A DNA stretch of 64,000 nt from Bacteroidota bacterium (lineage in GTDB: Bacteria; Bacteroidota; Bacteroidia; CAIKAF01): contig JAEZEQ010000042.1 of assembly GCA_023432985.1 (NCBI GenBank), positions 5,834-69,833 of the forward strand, read 5' to 3'. Under the pieces are notes generated by a model. It saw only the letters and a list, made by a program, of their open reading frames with translations, was not told the origin of the DNA and searched no databases. Of this stretch, positions 27,267-36,028 are shown piece after piece. The stretch's first letter is position 1. Each line of letters starts with the position of its first letter. The translations under genes and the position numbers were made by a program.

Positions 27267-28253
27267 TCACAAATTCAATCCCTGTTTATTACCCTTTATT
27301 TTCACTTCCCAAAAATTTCTCAAAAATCCCCATCCGTATCCAAATAGCATGACAAAAGCGGCCATTAGAGATAAAAATCCAACATAAGGGCTTTTATTCT
27401 GCACCGAAGCCAGAATAAGATTAGCCATACTGTAAAACAATAGCATTAGGGCCGAAAGGCAAGATAAATTGGGGCAAAGCAGATACTGAAAAGGAATAGA
27501 AATGCAGAACAGAAGAAAAGCAGATGGGAACATATGCGTCAGCTTTAACTCATTGGGATGTCTTTGCCAGATATTGATACGCGCAGCTCCGAAGCGGAAT
27601 ACTTGTTTAAAGAATTTCTTGAAATCGGTACGTCTTTTATGGTAGACAAAAGCATCCGGGATAAAAGCGCTTGCATAGCCTTTTTCGATCAGGCGCATAC
27701 TGAGTTCAATATCCTCTCCACATTTAAAATCGGTGGCATAGCCCTGCACATCGAAGAAAGCCGATTTGCGTATGCCCATATTAAAGCCCCGGGGGTGAAA
27801 AACACCTATATGCTTTTTCGCACCGCGGATACCTCCTGTGGTCAGCACCGAGGTCATTGCATAATTAATGGCTTTTTGTGTAGCTGTGAAATCGGCATGA
27901 GCTCTGTCGGGACCACCAAACAAATCGACCTTATTTTCTTCTAAAAATTTAGAAACATGCCGCAAATAGTCGGCCGGAATCAGACAATCGCTGTCTAAAA
28001 AAATCAACCAATCGCCGCTTGCTTTTTCTGCAGCCCAGTTTCGGGCATCGCTTACGGGCAAAAACTTGCGGTATAAATAAACAAGATCTAAAGAAGATGT
28101 ATATTTTTGCACCACCGGTTCCACGTCATTGTTCGGACTGCCATCCGCAATAATAACCTCGAAATGGACATAATTTTGGGAACACAAACTTTCTAAGAAT
28201 TCCTGAACCTCATCAGGTCTGGAAAAGGTGGGTGCAATTAAACTAAAACGCAT
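27267..28253 (-). CDS. Family 2 glycosyltransferase with C-terminal membrane segments, 328 aa
   Basis: From MRFSLIAPTFSRPDE the GT-A fold is clear: EVIIADGSP, the DxD motif FLDSDC near residue 93, and the acceptor-side segment CGEDIELSMRL, where an ED pair is catalytic in GT2 enzymes. Three hydrophobic segments (about residues 240-310) anchor the C-terminus in the inner membrane. The donor and acceptor sugars cannot be deduced. The ATG at 28253 is chosen because a TATCTTTG -7 box ends 6 nt upstream; an in-frame TTG at 28262 falls within the box. The gene stands alone, about 7 kb from gmd-fcl, which could supply a nucleotide sugar (inference). Confidence 0.9.
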   Translation of the reverse strand: MRFSLIAPTFSRPDEVQEFLESLCSQNYVHFEVIIADGSPNNDVEPVVQKYTSSLDLVYLYRKFLPVSDARNWAAEKASGDWLIFLDSDCLIPADYLRHVSKFLEENKVDLFGGPDRAHADFTATQKAINYAMTSVLTTGGIRGAKKHIGVFHPRGFNMGIRKSAFFDVQGYATDFKCGEDIELSMRLIEKGYASAFIPDAFVYHKRRTDFKKFFKQVFRFGAARINIWQRHPNELKLTHMFPSAFLLFCISIPFQYLLCPNLSCLSALMLLFYSMANLILASVQNKSPYVGFLSLMAAFVMLFGYGWGFLRNFWEVKIKGNKQGLNL

Positions 28254-28259
28254 AAGCAA

Positions 28260-28267
28260 CAAAGATA
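28260..28267 (-). promoter_or_regulatory. -7 box TATCTTTG of the glycosyltransferase gene
   Basis: Exact TAnnTTTG match on the minus strand ending 6 nt before the ATG at 28253, which suggests a leaderless mRNA. Confidence 0.5.
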
Positions 28268-28284
28268 AAAGGAATATCTAAATT

Positions 28285-28405
28285 TTGCGTTATTTAGGCA
28301 TCGATTTAGGAGGACGAAAAGAAATGGCACGGCATTATAATTGATAAGGTAGGAAATCAAACAAAAAAGGTAAAGACCCGTCACAAATGCGACAAAATGT
28401 CTTAA
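28285..28405 (+). pseudogene. Possible frameshifted gene remnant upstream of lon
   Basis: From TTG at 28285 the DNA reads L-R-Y-L-G-I-D-L-G-G-R-K, which looks like the start of an ASKHA/DUF429-type N-terminus. The frame then stops after a few residues. Skipping one base at 28321, in the A-rich run AAAAGAAA, continues into KWHGIIIDKVGNQTKKVKTRHK and a stop at 28403. This could be the eroded start of a lost gene. It is short, and chance is a real alternative. Confidence 0.22.
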
Positions 28406-28423
28406 CTGATAAAACAAAACTAT

Positions 28424-30892
28424 ATGAAATTCGAAATACTTGACAAATTGACATTAGATAGACAGGATGATGACTCGGAATTCATCCCTCTTATTACCGA
28501 CGATTCGGATGAAAATTTCAAAGAAGGCAATTTGCCCAATGAATTACCCATTTTACCCTTGCGCAATACGGTATTATTTCCGGGTGTGGTGATACCCATT
28601 ACCGTTGGGCGCGACAAAAGCATAAAATTGATACAAGATGCCAATAAGGGCAATAAATTCATAGGGGTAACCACACAAAAAGACGTACAAATCGAGAATC
28701 CCGAATTCGAAGATTTACATAAAGTGGGTATTGCCGCACAAATACTTAAGGTATTAAAAATGCCTGATGGCACAACCACCTGCATCATACAGGGCCGTCG
28801 TAAAATCTTACTTCTCGACGAAGTGGCTCAGGAACCTTATTTCAAAGCCACCTATAGCATATTAAAAGATAAAATCCCTGCCAAAAACGATAAAGAATTC
28901 AACGCCTTAGTCAGCAATTTGAAAGAGCTGGCCATTCAGATAATCGAGCAGTCGCCGGAGATGCCTACGGAAGCCACATTTGCCATAAAGAATATAGAAA
29001 GTTTGCCTTTTCTGATTCATTTTATCAGCAGCAATATGAATGCCGGAATCAGCGAGAAACAAAGCATACTCGAGATGACGGATGTGAAACAAAAGGCGAT
29101 GAAAGTGCTGGAGATTTTATCGAACGAACTTCAAATGCTGGAGCTGAAAAATCAGATTCGCAATAAAGTAAAAACCGATTTAGACAAGCAGCAACGCGAT
29201 TATTTCCTGCATCAGCAATTGCGTCAGATTCAGGAGGAATTAGGTGAAGGAAGTGCTAAGGATATTGAAAATTTAAGAGCCAAAGCCGAACAAAAAAAAT
29301 GGTCTGCCGAGGTAGCTGAAGTTTTCGAAAAAGAAATCGGAAAATTGGAGCGCACAAATCCCGCTTCGCCCGATTACGGAGTCAGCATGAATTATGTTGA
29401 ACTACTTTTAGACCTACCTTGGAATGAATATACCCAAGACATATTCGATTTAGATTTTGCCCGTAAAATATTGAATCGGGATCATTTCGGGATGGACAAG
29501 GTAAAGAAACGTATCGTAGAACATTTGGCCGTTTTACGCCTGAAAGGGGATATGAAAGCTCCCATACTTTGTCTTGTGGGACCTCCGGGTGTGGGAAAAA
29601 CCTCTTTGGGAAAATCCATAGCCGAGGCATTAGGACGTAAATATGTGCGCGTAGCATTGGGCGGATTAAAAGATGAGAGCGAAATCCGCGGACACAGAAA
29701 AACCTATATTGGAGCTATGCCCGGCCGTATAATTCAAAATATCAAAAAAGTGAAAAGTTCGAATCCGGTTTTCATTTTAGACGAGCTCGATAAATTGGGT
29801 AATTCTTTTCAGGGAGATCCTTCATCGGCCTTACTTGAAGTATTGGATCCGGAGCAAAATACCACCTTTCACGACAATTATTTAGATTTAGATTACGATT
29901 TAAGTAAAGTCTTTTTTATTGCTACGGCAAATTCGTTGAATCAGATTCAGCCTGCTCTGCTCGATCGTATGGAAATCATACATGTGAGTGGATACAGCAC
30001 TGAAGAGAAAGTGGAAATTGCCCTGCGTCATCTTGTGCAAAAACAATGTTTAGAAAACGGTATAAAAAAATCGGATTTAAAGCTTACAAAAAAGAGCCTG
30101 GAATTCATCATTGAGAATTATACACGCGAAAGCGGAGTTCGAAATCTGGAAAGAAAAATAGGTTCCATTGCCCGATATATTGCCGTTAAAAAGGCCGAAT
30201 CGGAGCCTTTGCCGGGAAATATCACCATAAAATTGGCAGAAGAAATCCTTGGCCCCCCATACGGTAGAGAGAAATATATAGGAAATAAATTTGCCGGTGT
30301 AGTGGCCGGATTGGGGTGGACTCCCGTAGGTGGAGATATTCTGTATATAGAAAGTCTGATTACCAAAGGTAAGGGCAAGTTAACCCTCACCGGAAGTTTG
30401 GGGAATGTAATGAAAGAAAGTGCGCTTATCGCATTGGAATATTTCAAAAGCAAATCAGATCTTTTTGGTGTTCCTTATAGCCTTTTCGACCATAGCAATA
30501 TTCACATACACGTACCCGAGGGTGCTACACCCAAAGACGGCCCTTCTGCAGGAATCACCATGTTCACCAGTATAGCATCTGCATTTACCCAAAGAATGGT
30601 AAAAGATAAACTGGCGATGACGGGCGAGATTACCCTGCGCGGTGAAGTATTGCCTGTGGGTGGAATTAAAGAAAAAATACTTGCGGCCAAAAGAGGAGGC
30701 ATAGAAGAGATTATACTTTGCGAAAAAAACAGGAAAGATATAATGGAAATAGAGCCTGAATATTTAGAAGGTTTGCATTTTCATTATGTAACCCGCATGG
30801 ATGAAGTGGCGCAGATTGCACTTACAGATAAAAAAGTAAAAAATCCGCTTCCTGTAGAAAAATGGATCCCCAACAAAACGGCTAAAAAATAA
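28424..30892 (+). CDS. lon: ATP-dependent Lon protease
   Basis: The 822-aa cytosolic AAA+ protease degrades misfolded and regulatory proteins. The N-terminal substrate-binding domain begins near residue 40 (LPILPLRNTVLFPGVVIP). Walker A (GPPGVGKTSLGKS) lies near 386-398 and Walker B is FILDELDKLG. The catalytic dyad is Ser708 (PKDGPSAGIT) and a lysine at about 751 (GGIKEKILAAKRGG), 43 residues apart as in E. coli Lon. It is followed after 3 bp by murQ, an unexpected operon partner. The ATG is preceded by an A-rich stretch. No clear TAnnTTTG box is seen close to the start. Confidence 0.98.
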   Translation: MKFEILDKLTLDRQDDDSEFIPLITDDSDENFKEGNLPNELPILPLRNTVLFPGVVIPITVGRDKSIKLIQDANKGNKFIGVTTQKDVQIENPEFEDLHKVGIAAQILKVLKMPDGTTTCIIQGRRKILLLDEVAQEPYFKATYSILKDKIPAKNDKEFNALVSNLKELAIQIIEQSPEMPTEATFAIKNIESLPFLIHFISSNMNAGISEKQSILEMTDVKQKAMKVLEILSNELQMLELKNQIRNKVKTDLDKQQRDYFLHQQLRQIQEELGEGSAKDIENLRAKAEQKKWSAEVAEVFEKEIGKLERTNPASPDYGVSMNYVELLLDLPWNEYTQDIFDLDFARKILNRDHFGMDKVKKRIVEHLAVLRLKGDMKAPILCLVGPPGVGKTSLGKSIAEALGRKYVRVALGGLKDESEIRGHRKTYIGAMPGRIIQNIKKVKSSNPVFILDELDKLGNSFQGDPSSALLEVLDPEQNTTFHDNYLDLDYDLSKVFFIATANSLNQIQPALLDRMEIIHVSGYSTEEKVEIALRHLVQKQCLENGIKKSDLKLTKKSLEFIIENYTRESGVRNLERKIGSIARYIAVKKAESEPLPGNITIKLAEEILGPPYGREKYIGNKFAGVVAGLGWTPVGGDILYIESLITKGKGKLTLTGSLGNVMKESALIALEYFKSKSDLFGVPYSLFDHSNIHIHVPEGATPKDGPSAGITMFTSIASAFTQRMVKDKLAMTGEITLRGEVLPVGGIKEKILAAKRGGIEEIILCEKNRKDIMEIEPEYLEGLHFHYVTRMDEVAQIALTDKKVKNPLPVEKWIPNKTAKK

Positions 30893-30895
30893 GCC

Positions 30896-31705
30896 ATGAA
30901 AATAACCGAATCAGATAGTCTATATTCAGATCTGGAAAACAGATCCATTTCCGAAATTCTGCATGGCATTAATGCAGAAGATAAGAAAGTGGCCGAGGCT
31001 ATTTCAAAAGAAATGTCTGCTATAGAAGCATTGGCCGAGGCATATACACAGACTATTGCTGCAGGAAACAAGGTATTTTACATAGGCGCCGGCACAAGCG
31101 GCCGATTGGGCATTGTGGATGCGAGCGAACTGCCTCCGACATACGGATTGGAACATGGGCGGGTGATTGGATTGATTGCAGGCGGGGATGAGGCCATCCG
31201 AAAAGCCGTAGAATTTGCCGAAGATAATGTAGATGCAGCTTGGACGGATTTAACAAAACACGGGATAAAAAAAGACGATTTAGTCATCGGTATTGCGGCC
31301 TCCGGCTCAACACCCTATGTGGTGGGGGGATTGAAAACAGCCCGGGAAAACGGCATTCGAACCGGCTGTATAAGCTCCAACCCACAAGCTTCCATATTGG
31401 CCTATTCCGACTATCCTGTTTGTGTGGTAACCGGACCTGAATTTGTAACCGGAAGCACGCGCATGAAATCGGGGACTGCCCAGAAATTGGTATTAAACAT
31501 GATATCCACGGCAGCCATGATAAAAAACAATAGGGTTAAGGGCAATAAAATGGTGGATATGACACCCACCAATCATAAACTTGTGAAGCGGGGAATTGAA
31601 ATGATCTGCGACAGCATTCCAGTAAGCCGTGACGAAGCAGCACAATTATTAGAAAGCCAAGGAAGCGTAAGAAAAGCAATAGATTACTATCTGAAAAATC
31701 TCTAA
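30896..31705 (+). CDS. murQ: N-acetylmuramic acid 6-phosphate etherase
   Basis: The 269-aa SIS-domain enzyme converts MurNAc 6-phosphate to GlcNAc 6-phosphate plus D-lactate in peptidoglycan recycling. Landmarks are the N-terminal pattern LYSDLENRSISEILHGIN, shown here in part (ENRSISEIL), then FYIGAGTSGRLGIVDASE, also in part (GAGTSGRLG, DASE). GIAASGSTPYV, TGPEFVTGSTRMKSGTAQK in part (TGSTRMKSGTA) and the Thr/Asn-rich segment VDMTPTNHKL complete the fold. It is slightly shorter than the usual ~300 aa. It lies 3 bp after lon, implying co-transcription. No MurNAc kinase or transporter is adjacent. The SSS symporter at 1-3 kb is too far away to be called a partner. Confidence 0.96.
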   Translation: MKITESDSLYSDLENRSISEILHGINAEDKKVAEAISKEMSAIEALAEAYTQTIAAGNKVFYIGAGTSGRLGIVDASELPPTYGLEHGRVIGLIAGGDEAIRKAVEFAEDNVDAAWTDLTKHGIKKDDLVIGIAASGSTPYVVGGLKTARENGIRTGCISSNPQASILAYSDYPVCVVTGPEFVTGSTRMKSGTAQKLVLNMISTAAMIKNNRVKGNKMVDMTPTNHKLVKRGIEMICDSIPVSRDEAAQLLESQGSVRKAIDYYLKNL

Positions 31706-31927
31706 AACAGCTTCCATTGAGCCATCTTTGCGGAAAGGGCGAAGATTGAATTCCCGTTCATATCATTAGGGCTTCAAGAAATCCATATTAAATTATTATC
31801 AGGTGTGAAAAATTCAATTATTTTTCATTAATTTGGGGCAGAATATAAATGCATTATTGTATAAAAAGATACCACCAAAAACCCGTTAACACATCAACCA
31901 AATATAAACAATACACCTTACATTAAA

Positions 31928-33517
31928 ATGAAAAAACATCTACTACTGGTGAGCAGCCTATTAATGGGTAGCTACGCTGCAATGGCACAATGTCCTACAA
32001 ATCCGGTTTCCGGAGATTTAATTATCAGTTCTGATATTACCTTAAGCGGTTTGTATCAGGTTAGCGGGACATTCAAAATAGAACCCGGGGTGACCGTAAC
32101 CGTTGAGCCATATACAGTGGCCAATTGCGGCTCGCTTCGTGTTGAGGCTTCAAAAATAGATATTCAAGGCAATATAAATGCCGATTATGCCGGTTATCCG
32201 GGTGGAAATGCGGGTGTGGGAGCTGTAAACGTTAGTTCGCCCACCAATTCGCAAGCATCACTAACCGGATGTGCCAATAAAGATAATCCGGGACAAATCG
32301 TAGTAGGCGGCGGAATGGCCGGTACGGCCGGAAACGGTCCGGGAGCAGGTCTTGCGGGATCAAACGGATCAAACGGATCCGGGCCTAAGCAAACCTGTGA
32401 AAACAACGGTGATAAATATGGAATGGTGCCCGGTAGCGGTGGAGCAGGCGGCGGTGGCGGCGGCTCTTACGGCGGTAACGGAGGTAACGGCGGTAACGGC
32501 GGTAACGGAAGTGGCACACATTCAGGATCAGGTGTATCTATCAATACAGCTTATTCGGTATTGGCCGGAATTGGCGGTCCGGGTGGATTAGCCGGAAGCA
32601 TTTATGGAACAGATTCAGGAAATGATATAGACTTAGGTTCGGGTGGAGCCGGCTCCGGTGGCGGAGGACGCTCATTTTACACAGGGACAGACGGAAATCG
32701 TGGTGGTTATGGCGGCGGTGCCGTATCCTTAATTGCAAGTGATACTTTACTAGTTTCGGGTACAATTTCTGCAAATGGAGAAAATGGATTAGACGGAGGT
32801 AAAGGAGCCAATGGCGATAAAACTGCCGATTGTTGCGGAGATGCTTGTAACGACTTAGGTGAAAGGACCTTGTCTTCAGGAGCAGGTGGTGGTGCCGGTT
32901 CAGGTGCAGGATCCGGTGGAGGTATTTTACTTGAAGCGCCTCTTTATTCGGCCATTACGGGTACACTTTCGGCCAACGGTGGAAATGGCGGAAACGGTGG
33001 AAACGGTGGAAACGGACGTTCAGATTCTTATGACGGTGGCGTATTCTGCGGAACACAAAATACATCAACAGGAAACGGAACTGCAGGTCAGGCCGGTGGA
33101 TCCGGATCCGGAGGTCGTATTAAAATTTTTACAACCGATTGCGCTGAGAATATTCTTAGTCCAAGCTATAGCATCAGCGGTGGTGCAAGTGCCGATTCGG
33201 GGACTTATCACAACGGACTTAATACTTGTTTTGTAGATTATACTTCAATTCATAATCAGGCAAACGAAGCCAATTTCAATGTATTCCCAAATCCGGCTTC
33301 AGATATTGCCTATATCAAAATGCATAACGGAAACTTCAATCAGAATGCTACATTGAGTGTATACGACAATGCCGGAAGAAGAGTATGGGTTCAAAACCTA
33401 AACGGTCAAAGCGGAAACACAGTTCAACTGAATGTAAGCAGTTTCCAAACAGGTTCTTATATCATCGTATTAGAAAATGCGCAAGGTAGAAGTACCCAAA
33501 AATTAATTAAATACTAA
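31928..33517 (+). CDS. Glycine-rich secreted protein with T9SS sorting domain, 529 aa
   Basis: A Sec signal (residues 1-20, ending YAAMAQ) precedes a short beta-rich head (ISSDITLSGLYQVSG). About 350 residues are then dominated by Gly, Asn, Ala and Ser, with tandem GGNGGNGGNG, GGAGGGGGG and GSGSGG runs. From about residue 455 comes a T9SS type A domain (FNVFPNPASDIAYIK ... GSYIIVLENAQG ... KLIKY). The low-complexity part recalls adhesins or polyglycine-helix surface proteins; no catalytic motif is visible. The gene ends 2 bp before a PhoD phosphatase that also carries a sorting domain, so both are made and exported together. The repeated GGCGGTAAC units in the DNA make length variation likely. 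Confidence 0.85.
   Translation: MKKHLLLVSSLLMGSYAAMAQCPTNPVSGDLIISSDITLSGLYQVSGTFKIEPGVTVTVEPYTVANCGSLRVEASKIDIQGNINADYAGYPGGNAGVGAVNVSSPTNSQASLTGCANKDNPGQIVVGGGMAGTAGNGPGAGLAGSNGSNGSGPKQTCENNGDKYGMVPGSGGAGGGGGGSYGGNGGNGGNGGNGSGTHSGSGVSINTAYSVLAGIGGPGGLAGSIYGTDSGNDIDLGSGGAGSGGGGRSFYTGTDGNRGGYGGGAVSLIASDTLLVSGTISANGENGLDGGKGANGDKTADCCGDACNDLGERTLSSGAGGGAGSGAGSGGGILLEAPLYSAITGTLSANGGNGGNGGNGGNGRSDSYDGGVFCGTQNTSTGNGTAGQAGGSGSGGRIKIFTTDCAENILSPSYSISGGASADSGTYHNGLNTCFVDYTSIHNQANEANFNVFPNPASDIAYIKMHNGNFNQNATLSVYDNAGRRVWVQNLNGQSGNTVQLNVSSFQTGSYIIVLENAQGRSTQKLIKY
32460..32515 (+). repeat. Tandem GGCGGTAAC/GGAGGTAAC codon repeats
   Basis: Short 9-bp units encoding Gly-Gly-Asn are repeated several times here. 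A second, looser tract (GGTGGAAAC and GGCGGAAAC) occurs at about 32975-33010. Such repeats can change copy number by slippage in steps of three codons, keeping the frame. Confidence 0.7.
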
Positions 33518-33519
33518 GC

Positions 33520-35415
33520 ATGAAGCATCTTCTCATCACTGCCGGTTTTTTTATACTAACCGGCATTTTTCAATTGCAAGCCCAGGAAACCAGAGCGCTC
33601 AGCTTTAATCCGGTCTTAAAACCATTTTATCATGGGGTTGCTTCCGGAGATCCAACGCCTAATAAAGTAATCATTTGGACACGTGTAACCCCCGACAGTG
33701 GATTTGTAGGCATGGCTATGGTCGACTGGCGTATGGCGCTGGATACAGGGATGACTCAGATTGTTCAATCGGGAACCTATGTAACGGATGCCACAAAAGA
33801 CTATACGGTAAAAGTGGATGTAGGCGGATTAAATCCGAATACCTATTACTATTACGAATTCACCTACGATTCATTAAATTCCATCCGAGGTCGCACGCGC
33901 ACCACGCCATCACAGGCGCAAATGCAGGACAGTCTGAGGTTTGGCGTAGTTTCATGCTCCAATTATGAGGCCGGTTTTTTCAATGCCTACCGCATATTAA
34001 ATGAAAGAAATGATATAGATGCCGTAATACATTTGGGCGATTATATTTACGAATACGAACATAATGGTTATTCCTACAATGCCACAGCCGGAAGAGTATG
34101 GGAGCCTGCCAATGAAATTATTACCTTATACGATTATAGAACCCGATACAATTGCTATAAGCTCGATAATGACTTGATGCGTTTGCACCAAAATTTTCCG
34201 TTTATAATGGTATGGGATGATCATGAAAGTGCCAACGACAGTTATACCGATGGTGCCGAAAACCATAATGCGGGAGAAGGAAGCTGGGTCGACAGAAAAT
34301 CGGCATCGCAACGTGCCTATATGGAATGGAATCCCATTCGTCCACAAGCTCCCAACGACAATTCACTGATATACCGTAAGCTCAATTTTGGCCCGCTTAT
34401 GGATTTGATTATGCTCGATACACGTCTGATCGGACGAGAAGTACAAAGCGGAACAACCGGCTCTACGGTTACAAATCCAAATCGCACCATACTTGGCACA
34501 ACGCAGTACAACTGGCTTTGCACACAATTGCTCAATACCCAAACCAAATGGAAAATCCTTGGTCAACAGGTGATGTTTGCTCCATTAACCGCATTCGGCT
34601 TAGCTGTAAACGGCGATCAATGGGATGGATATCCAGCCGAAAGGAATAAGATTATGAGCTTTGTAATGGCTAATGATGTGAAAAACGTGGCTGTATTAAC
34701 CGGTGATATTCATACTGCATGGGCCAATGACGTACCAACGGCAAATTACAACAGCAATGGTAACGGATCTGCATTTGTGGAATTTGTAACCACAAGCGTT
34801 ACTTCGCCCGGCTCACCTTTGGGCGGACTCGGAGTTGGCACAATAAAGCTGGCAAATCCACATATCAAATATGTAAATCTCGACAAAAAAGGATTCTTAA
34901 TATTGGATGTAAATCAGAATAAAATTCAAAGCGATTATTTTTTCTTGAATTCAATCAATACCAGTAATAACAATTATTATTACGAAGATTCCTACTATTC
35001 CAATGCCGGAGAAAGGTTTTTAAGGCATACCAGCACGGTGGCTTTTCCTCGTCCGGGGCTTACAGATATAGTTCATGCCCCATTATGGCCGAGGCCTATG
35101 CCGGTTATCGAAGATACAAGCGGTACGGTAGACCCGCCGGTATCGGTTCAGGAAGTGGAGGAACCAGTGGTTGTGGGTGTATATCCCAATCCGTTCAGCG
35201 AAGGATTTTCCATCCAAATCTATCTGCCCCAAAACGGACCCGTACTATTCGAAATTCGCAATTTGGCCGGACAATTATTGTCGCAAACAAAAAATACATA
35301 TCAAAGCGGATTACAATTTATTCCAGTGCAAACCCCACAATTGGCCAATGGAATATATCTACTCCATATCCAATATCCGGGCGGAACCAAAACGGTGAAA
35401 ATGGTGAAACAATAA
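33520..35415 (+). CDS. PhoD-like alkaline phosphatase/phosphodiesterase with T9SS sorting domain, 631 aa
   Basis: A Sec signal (about 1-22, ending QLQAQ) is followed by the PhoD N-terminal beta domain (FYHGVASGDPTPNKVIIWTR, in part FYHGVASGDP). The metallophosphatase core follows: VIHLGDYIYEYEH near 170, MVWDDHESAND near 230 and LTGDIHTAWAND near 395, which supply metal ligands. A C-terminal T9SS domain begins near 552 (VGVYPNPFSEG ... NGIYLLHIQ ... KMVKQ). PhoD enzymes hydrolyse phosphomonoesters and diesters; many use Tat export, but here the signal looks Sec-type. It is co-transcribed with the glycine-rich protein (2 bp gap) and ends at a strong terminator. It acts at the cell surface or outside. 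Confidence 0.93.
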   Translation: MKHLLITAGFFILTGIFQLQAQETRALSFNPVLKPFYHGVASGDPTPNKVIIWTRVTPDSGFVGMAMVDWRMALDTGMTQIVQSGTYVTDATKDYTVKVDVGGLNPNTYYYYEFTYDSLNSIRGRTRTTPSQAQMQDSLRFGVVSCSNYEAGFFNAYRILNERNDIDAVIHLGDYIYEYEHNGYSYNATAGRVWEPANEIITLYDYRTRYNCYKLDNDLMRLHQNFPFIMVWDDHESANDSYTDGAENHNAGEGSWVDRKSASQRAYMEWNPIRPQAPNDNSLIYRKLNFGPLMDLIMLDTRLIGREVQSGTTGSTVTNPNRTILGTTQYNWLCTQLLNTQTKWKILGQQVMFAPLTAFGLAVNGDQWDGYPAERNKIMSFVMANDVKNVAVLTGDIHTAWANDVPTANYNSNGNGSAFVEFVTTSVTSPGSPLGGLGVGTIKLANPHIKYVNLDKKGFLILDVNQNKIQSDYFFLNSINTSNNNYYYEDSYYSNAGERFLRHTSTVAFPRPGLTDIVHAPLWPRPMPVIEDTSGTVDPPVSVQEVEEPVVVGVYPNPFSEGFSIQIYLPQNGPVLFEIRNLAGQLLSQTKNTYQSGLQFIPVQTPQLANGIYLLHIQYPGGTKTVKMVKQ

Positions 35416-35423
35416 GTATAGAA

Positions 35424-35452
35424 AACCTCGACAAAGTCGGGGTTTTTTCTTT
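35424..35452 (+). terminator. Terminator of the glycine-rich protein/PhoD operon
   Basis: A 9-bp stem AACCTCGAC/GTCGGGGTT (one G-U pair) with loop AAA, continuing into a T-rich run, 8 bp after the phoD-like stop. Confidence 0.85.
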
Positions 35453-35460
35453 TAAATTTT

Positions 35461-35468
35461 TACCTTTG
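35461..35468 (+). promoter_or_regulatory. -7 box TACCTTTG next to a GTG start
   Basis: Exact TAnnTTTG match ending 4 nt before the GTG at 35473. It lies immediately after the preceding terminator, so a new transcription unit starts here. Confidence 0.5.
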
Positions 35469-35472
35469 TAAG

Positions 35473-35820
35473 GTGTTTAAGACGCGTTTTCAAAATAATA
35501 AATTGTCCATTGTTTTATTAAGCATTGGACTTCTGCTTTTTCAAATTTTCCAGACTCAATGGAACCATAGGCCGGTTTCAGATAAGGAAAATACAGAGAA
35601 AATAGTAGTCTATACACCTGTACAATCAAACCCACACGTACAAAAGGAAAACGATTTTAAACCCGGGTCAGTTCCCTTTTATCTCGGCTTATGGCAAAGC
35701 ACTTTTAGCCTGAATGACAAAACTCGTTTTTCGACCAGAGCAAGCGAATTAAAAGTGATTAAAGGGATTTGTTTCGCCCAAATACAATCCTATATTAAAT
35801 TGCGGGTCTTGCGCCTGTAA
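35473..35820 (+). CDS. Hypothetical membrane-anchored protein, 115 aa
   Basis: I do not recognise it. One transmembrane segment lies at about residues 12-26 (LSIVLLSIGLLLFQIF), followed by a polar linker (KENTEKIVVYTPVQ). The C-terminal half is basic and aromatic and ends KLRVLRL. The GTG start is supported by the -7 box 4 nt upstream. A 31-residue membrane ORF and a terminator follow on the same strand, so both probably form one transcript. Confidence 0.5.
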   Translation: MFKTRFQNNKLSIVLLSIGLLLFQIFQTQWNHRPVSDKENTEKIVVYTPVQSNPHVQKENDFKPGSVPFYLGLWQSTFSLNDKTRFSTRASELKVIKGICFAQIQSYIKLRVLRL

Positions 35821-35858
35821 AATCCCATTTTCTTTTCGCGTTATTTCTAGCCTGTGCA

Positions 35859-35870
35859 CCTATGCATAGG
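35859..35870. promoter_or_regulatory. Perfect 12-bp palindrome CCTATGCATAGG
   Basis: Complete dyad in the leader between the 115-aa gene and the 31-aa ORF. It could be an operator or a small hairpin. No regulator can be named. Confidence 0.25.
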
Positions 35871-35905
35871 AAGATTCGTATTGTATTATTTAATTCAAAA
35901 AGAAA

Positions 35906-36001
35906 ATGGAAAACAATTCAAAATCGTCCGGTAAGTGGACGGGCATATGGCTTATGACAGCCATAATCGTATTATTGATTTTAGCTAAAATTCTATTATA
36001 A
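35906..36001 (+). CDS. 31-aa single-pass membrane mini-protein
   Basis: The ORF reads MENNSKSSGKWTGIWL, then a hydrophobic segment (MTAIIVLLILAKILL), and stops. It therefore has a short polar N-terminus and one C-terminal transmembrane helix. A strong terminator begins 2 bp after the stop, as expected for the last gene of a transcript, and an A-rich stretch precedes the ATG as in neighbouring genes. It could be a regulator or subunit of a membrane complex; its length fits known small regulatory membrane proteins. It might also be spurious, because I see no promoter box of its own. Confidence 0.5.
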   Translation: MENNSKSSGKWTGIWLMTAIIVLLILAKILL

Positions 36002-36003
36002 TA

Positions 36004-36028
36004 AAAGGGCCTTCGGGCTCTTTTTTTT
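36004..36028. terminator. Bidirectional terminator with TTCG loop
   Basis: An 8-bp stem AAAGGGCC/GGCTCTTT (one G-U) closed by TTCG, with eight T on the plus strand and a matching A-run for the minus strand. It serves the 31-aa ORF (plus) and the convergent TSUP gene (minus), whose stop codon lies inside the T-run. Confidence 0.8.
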
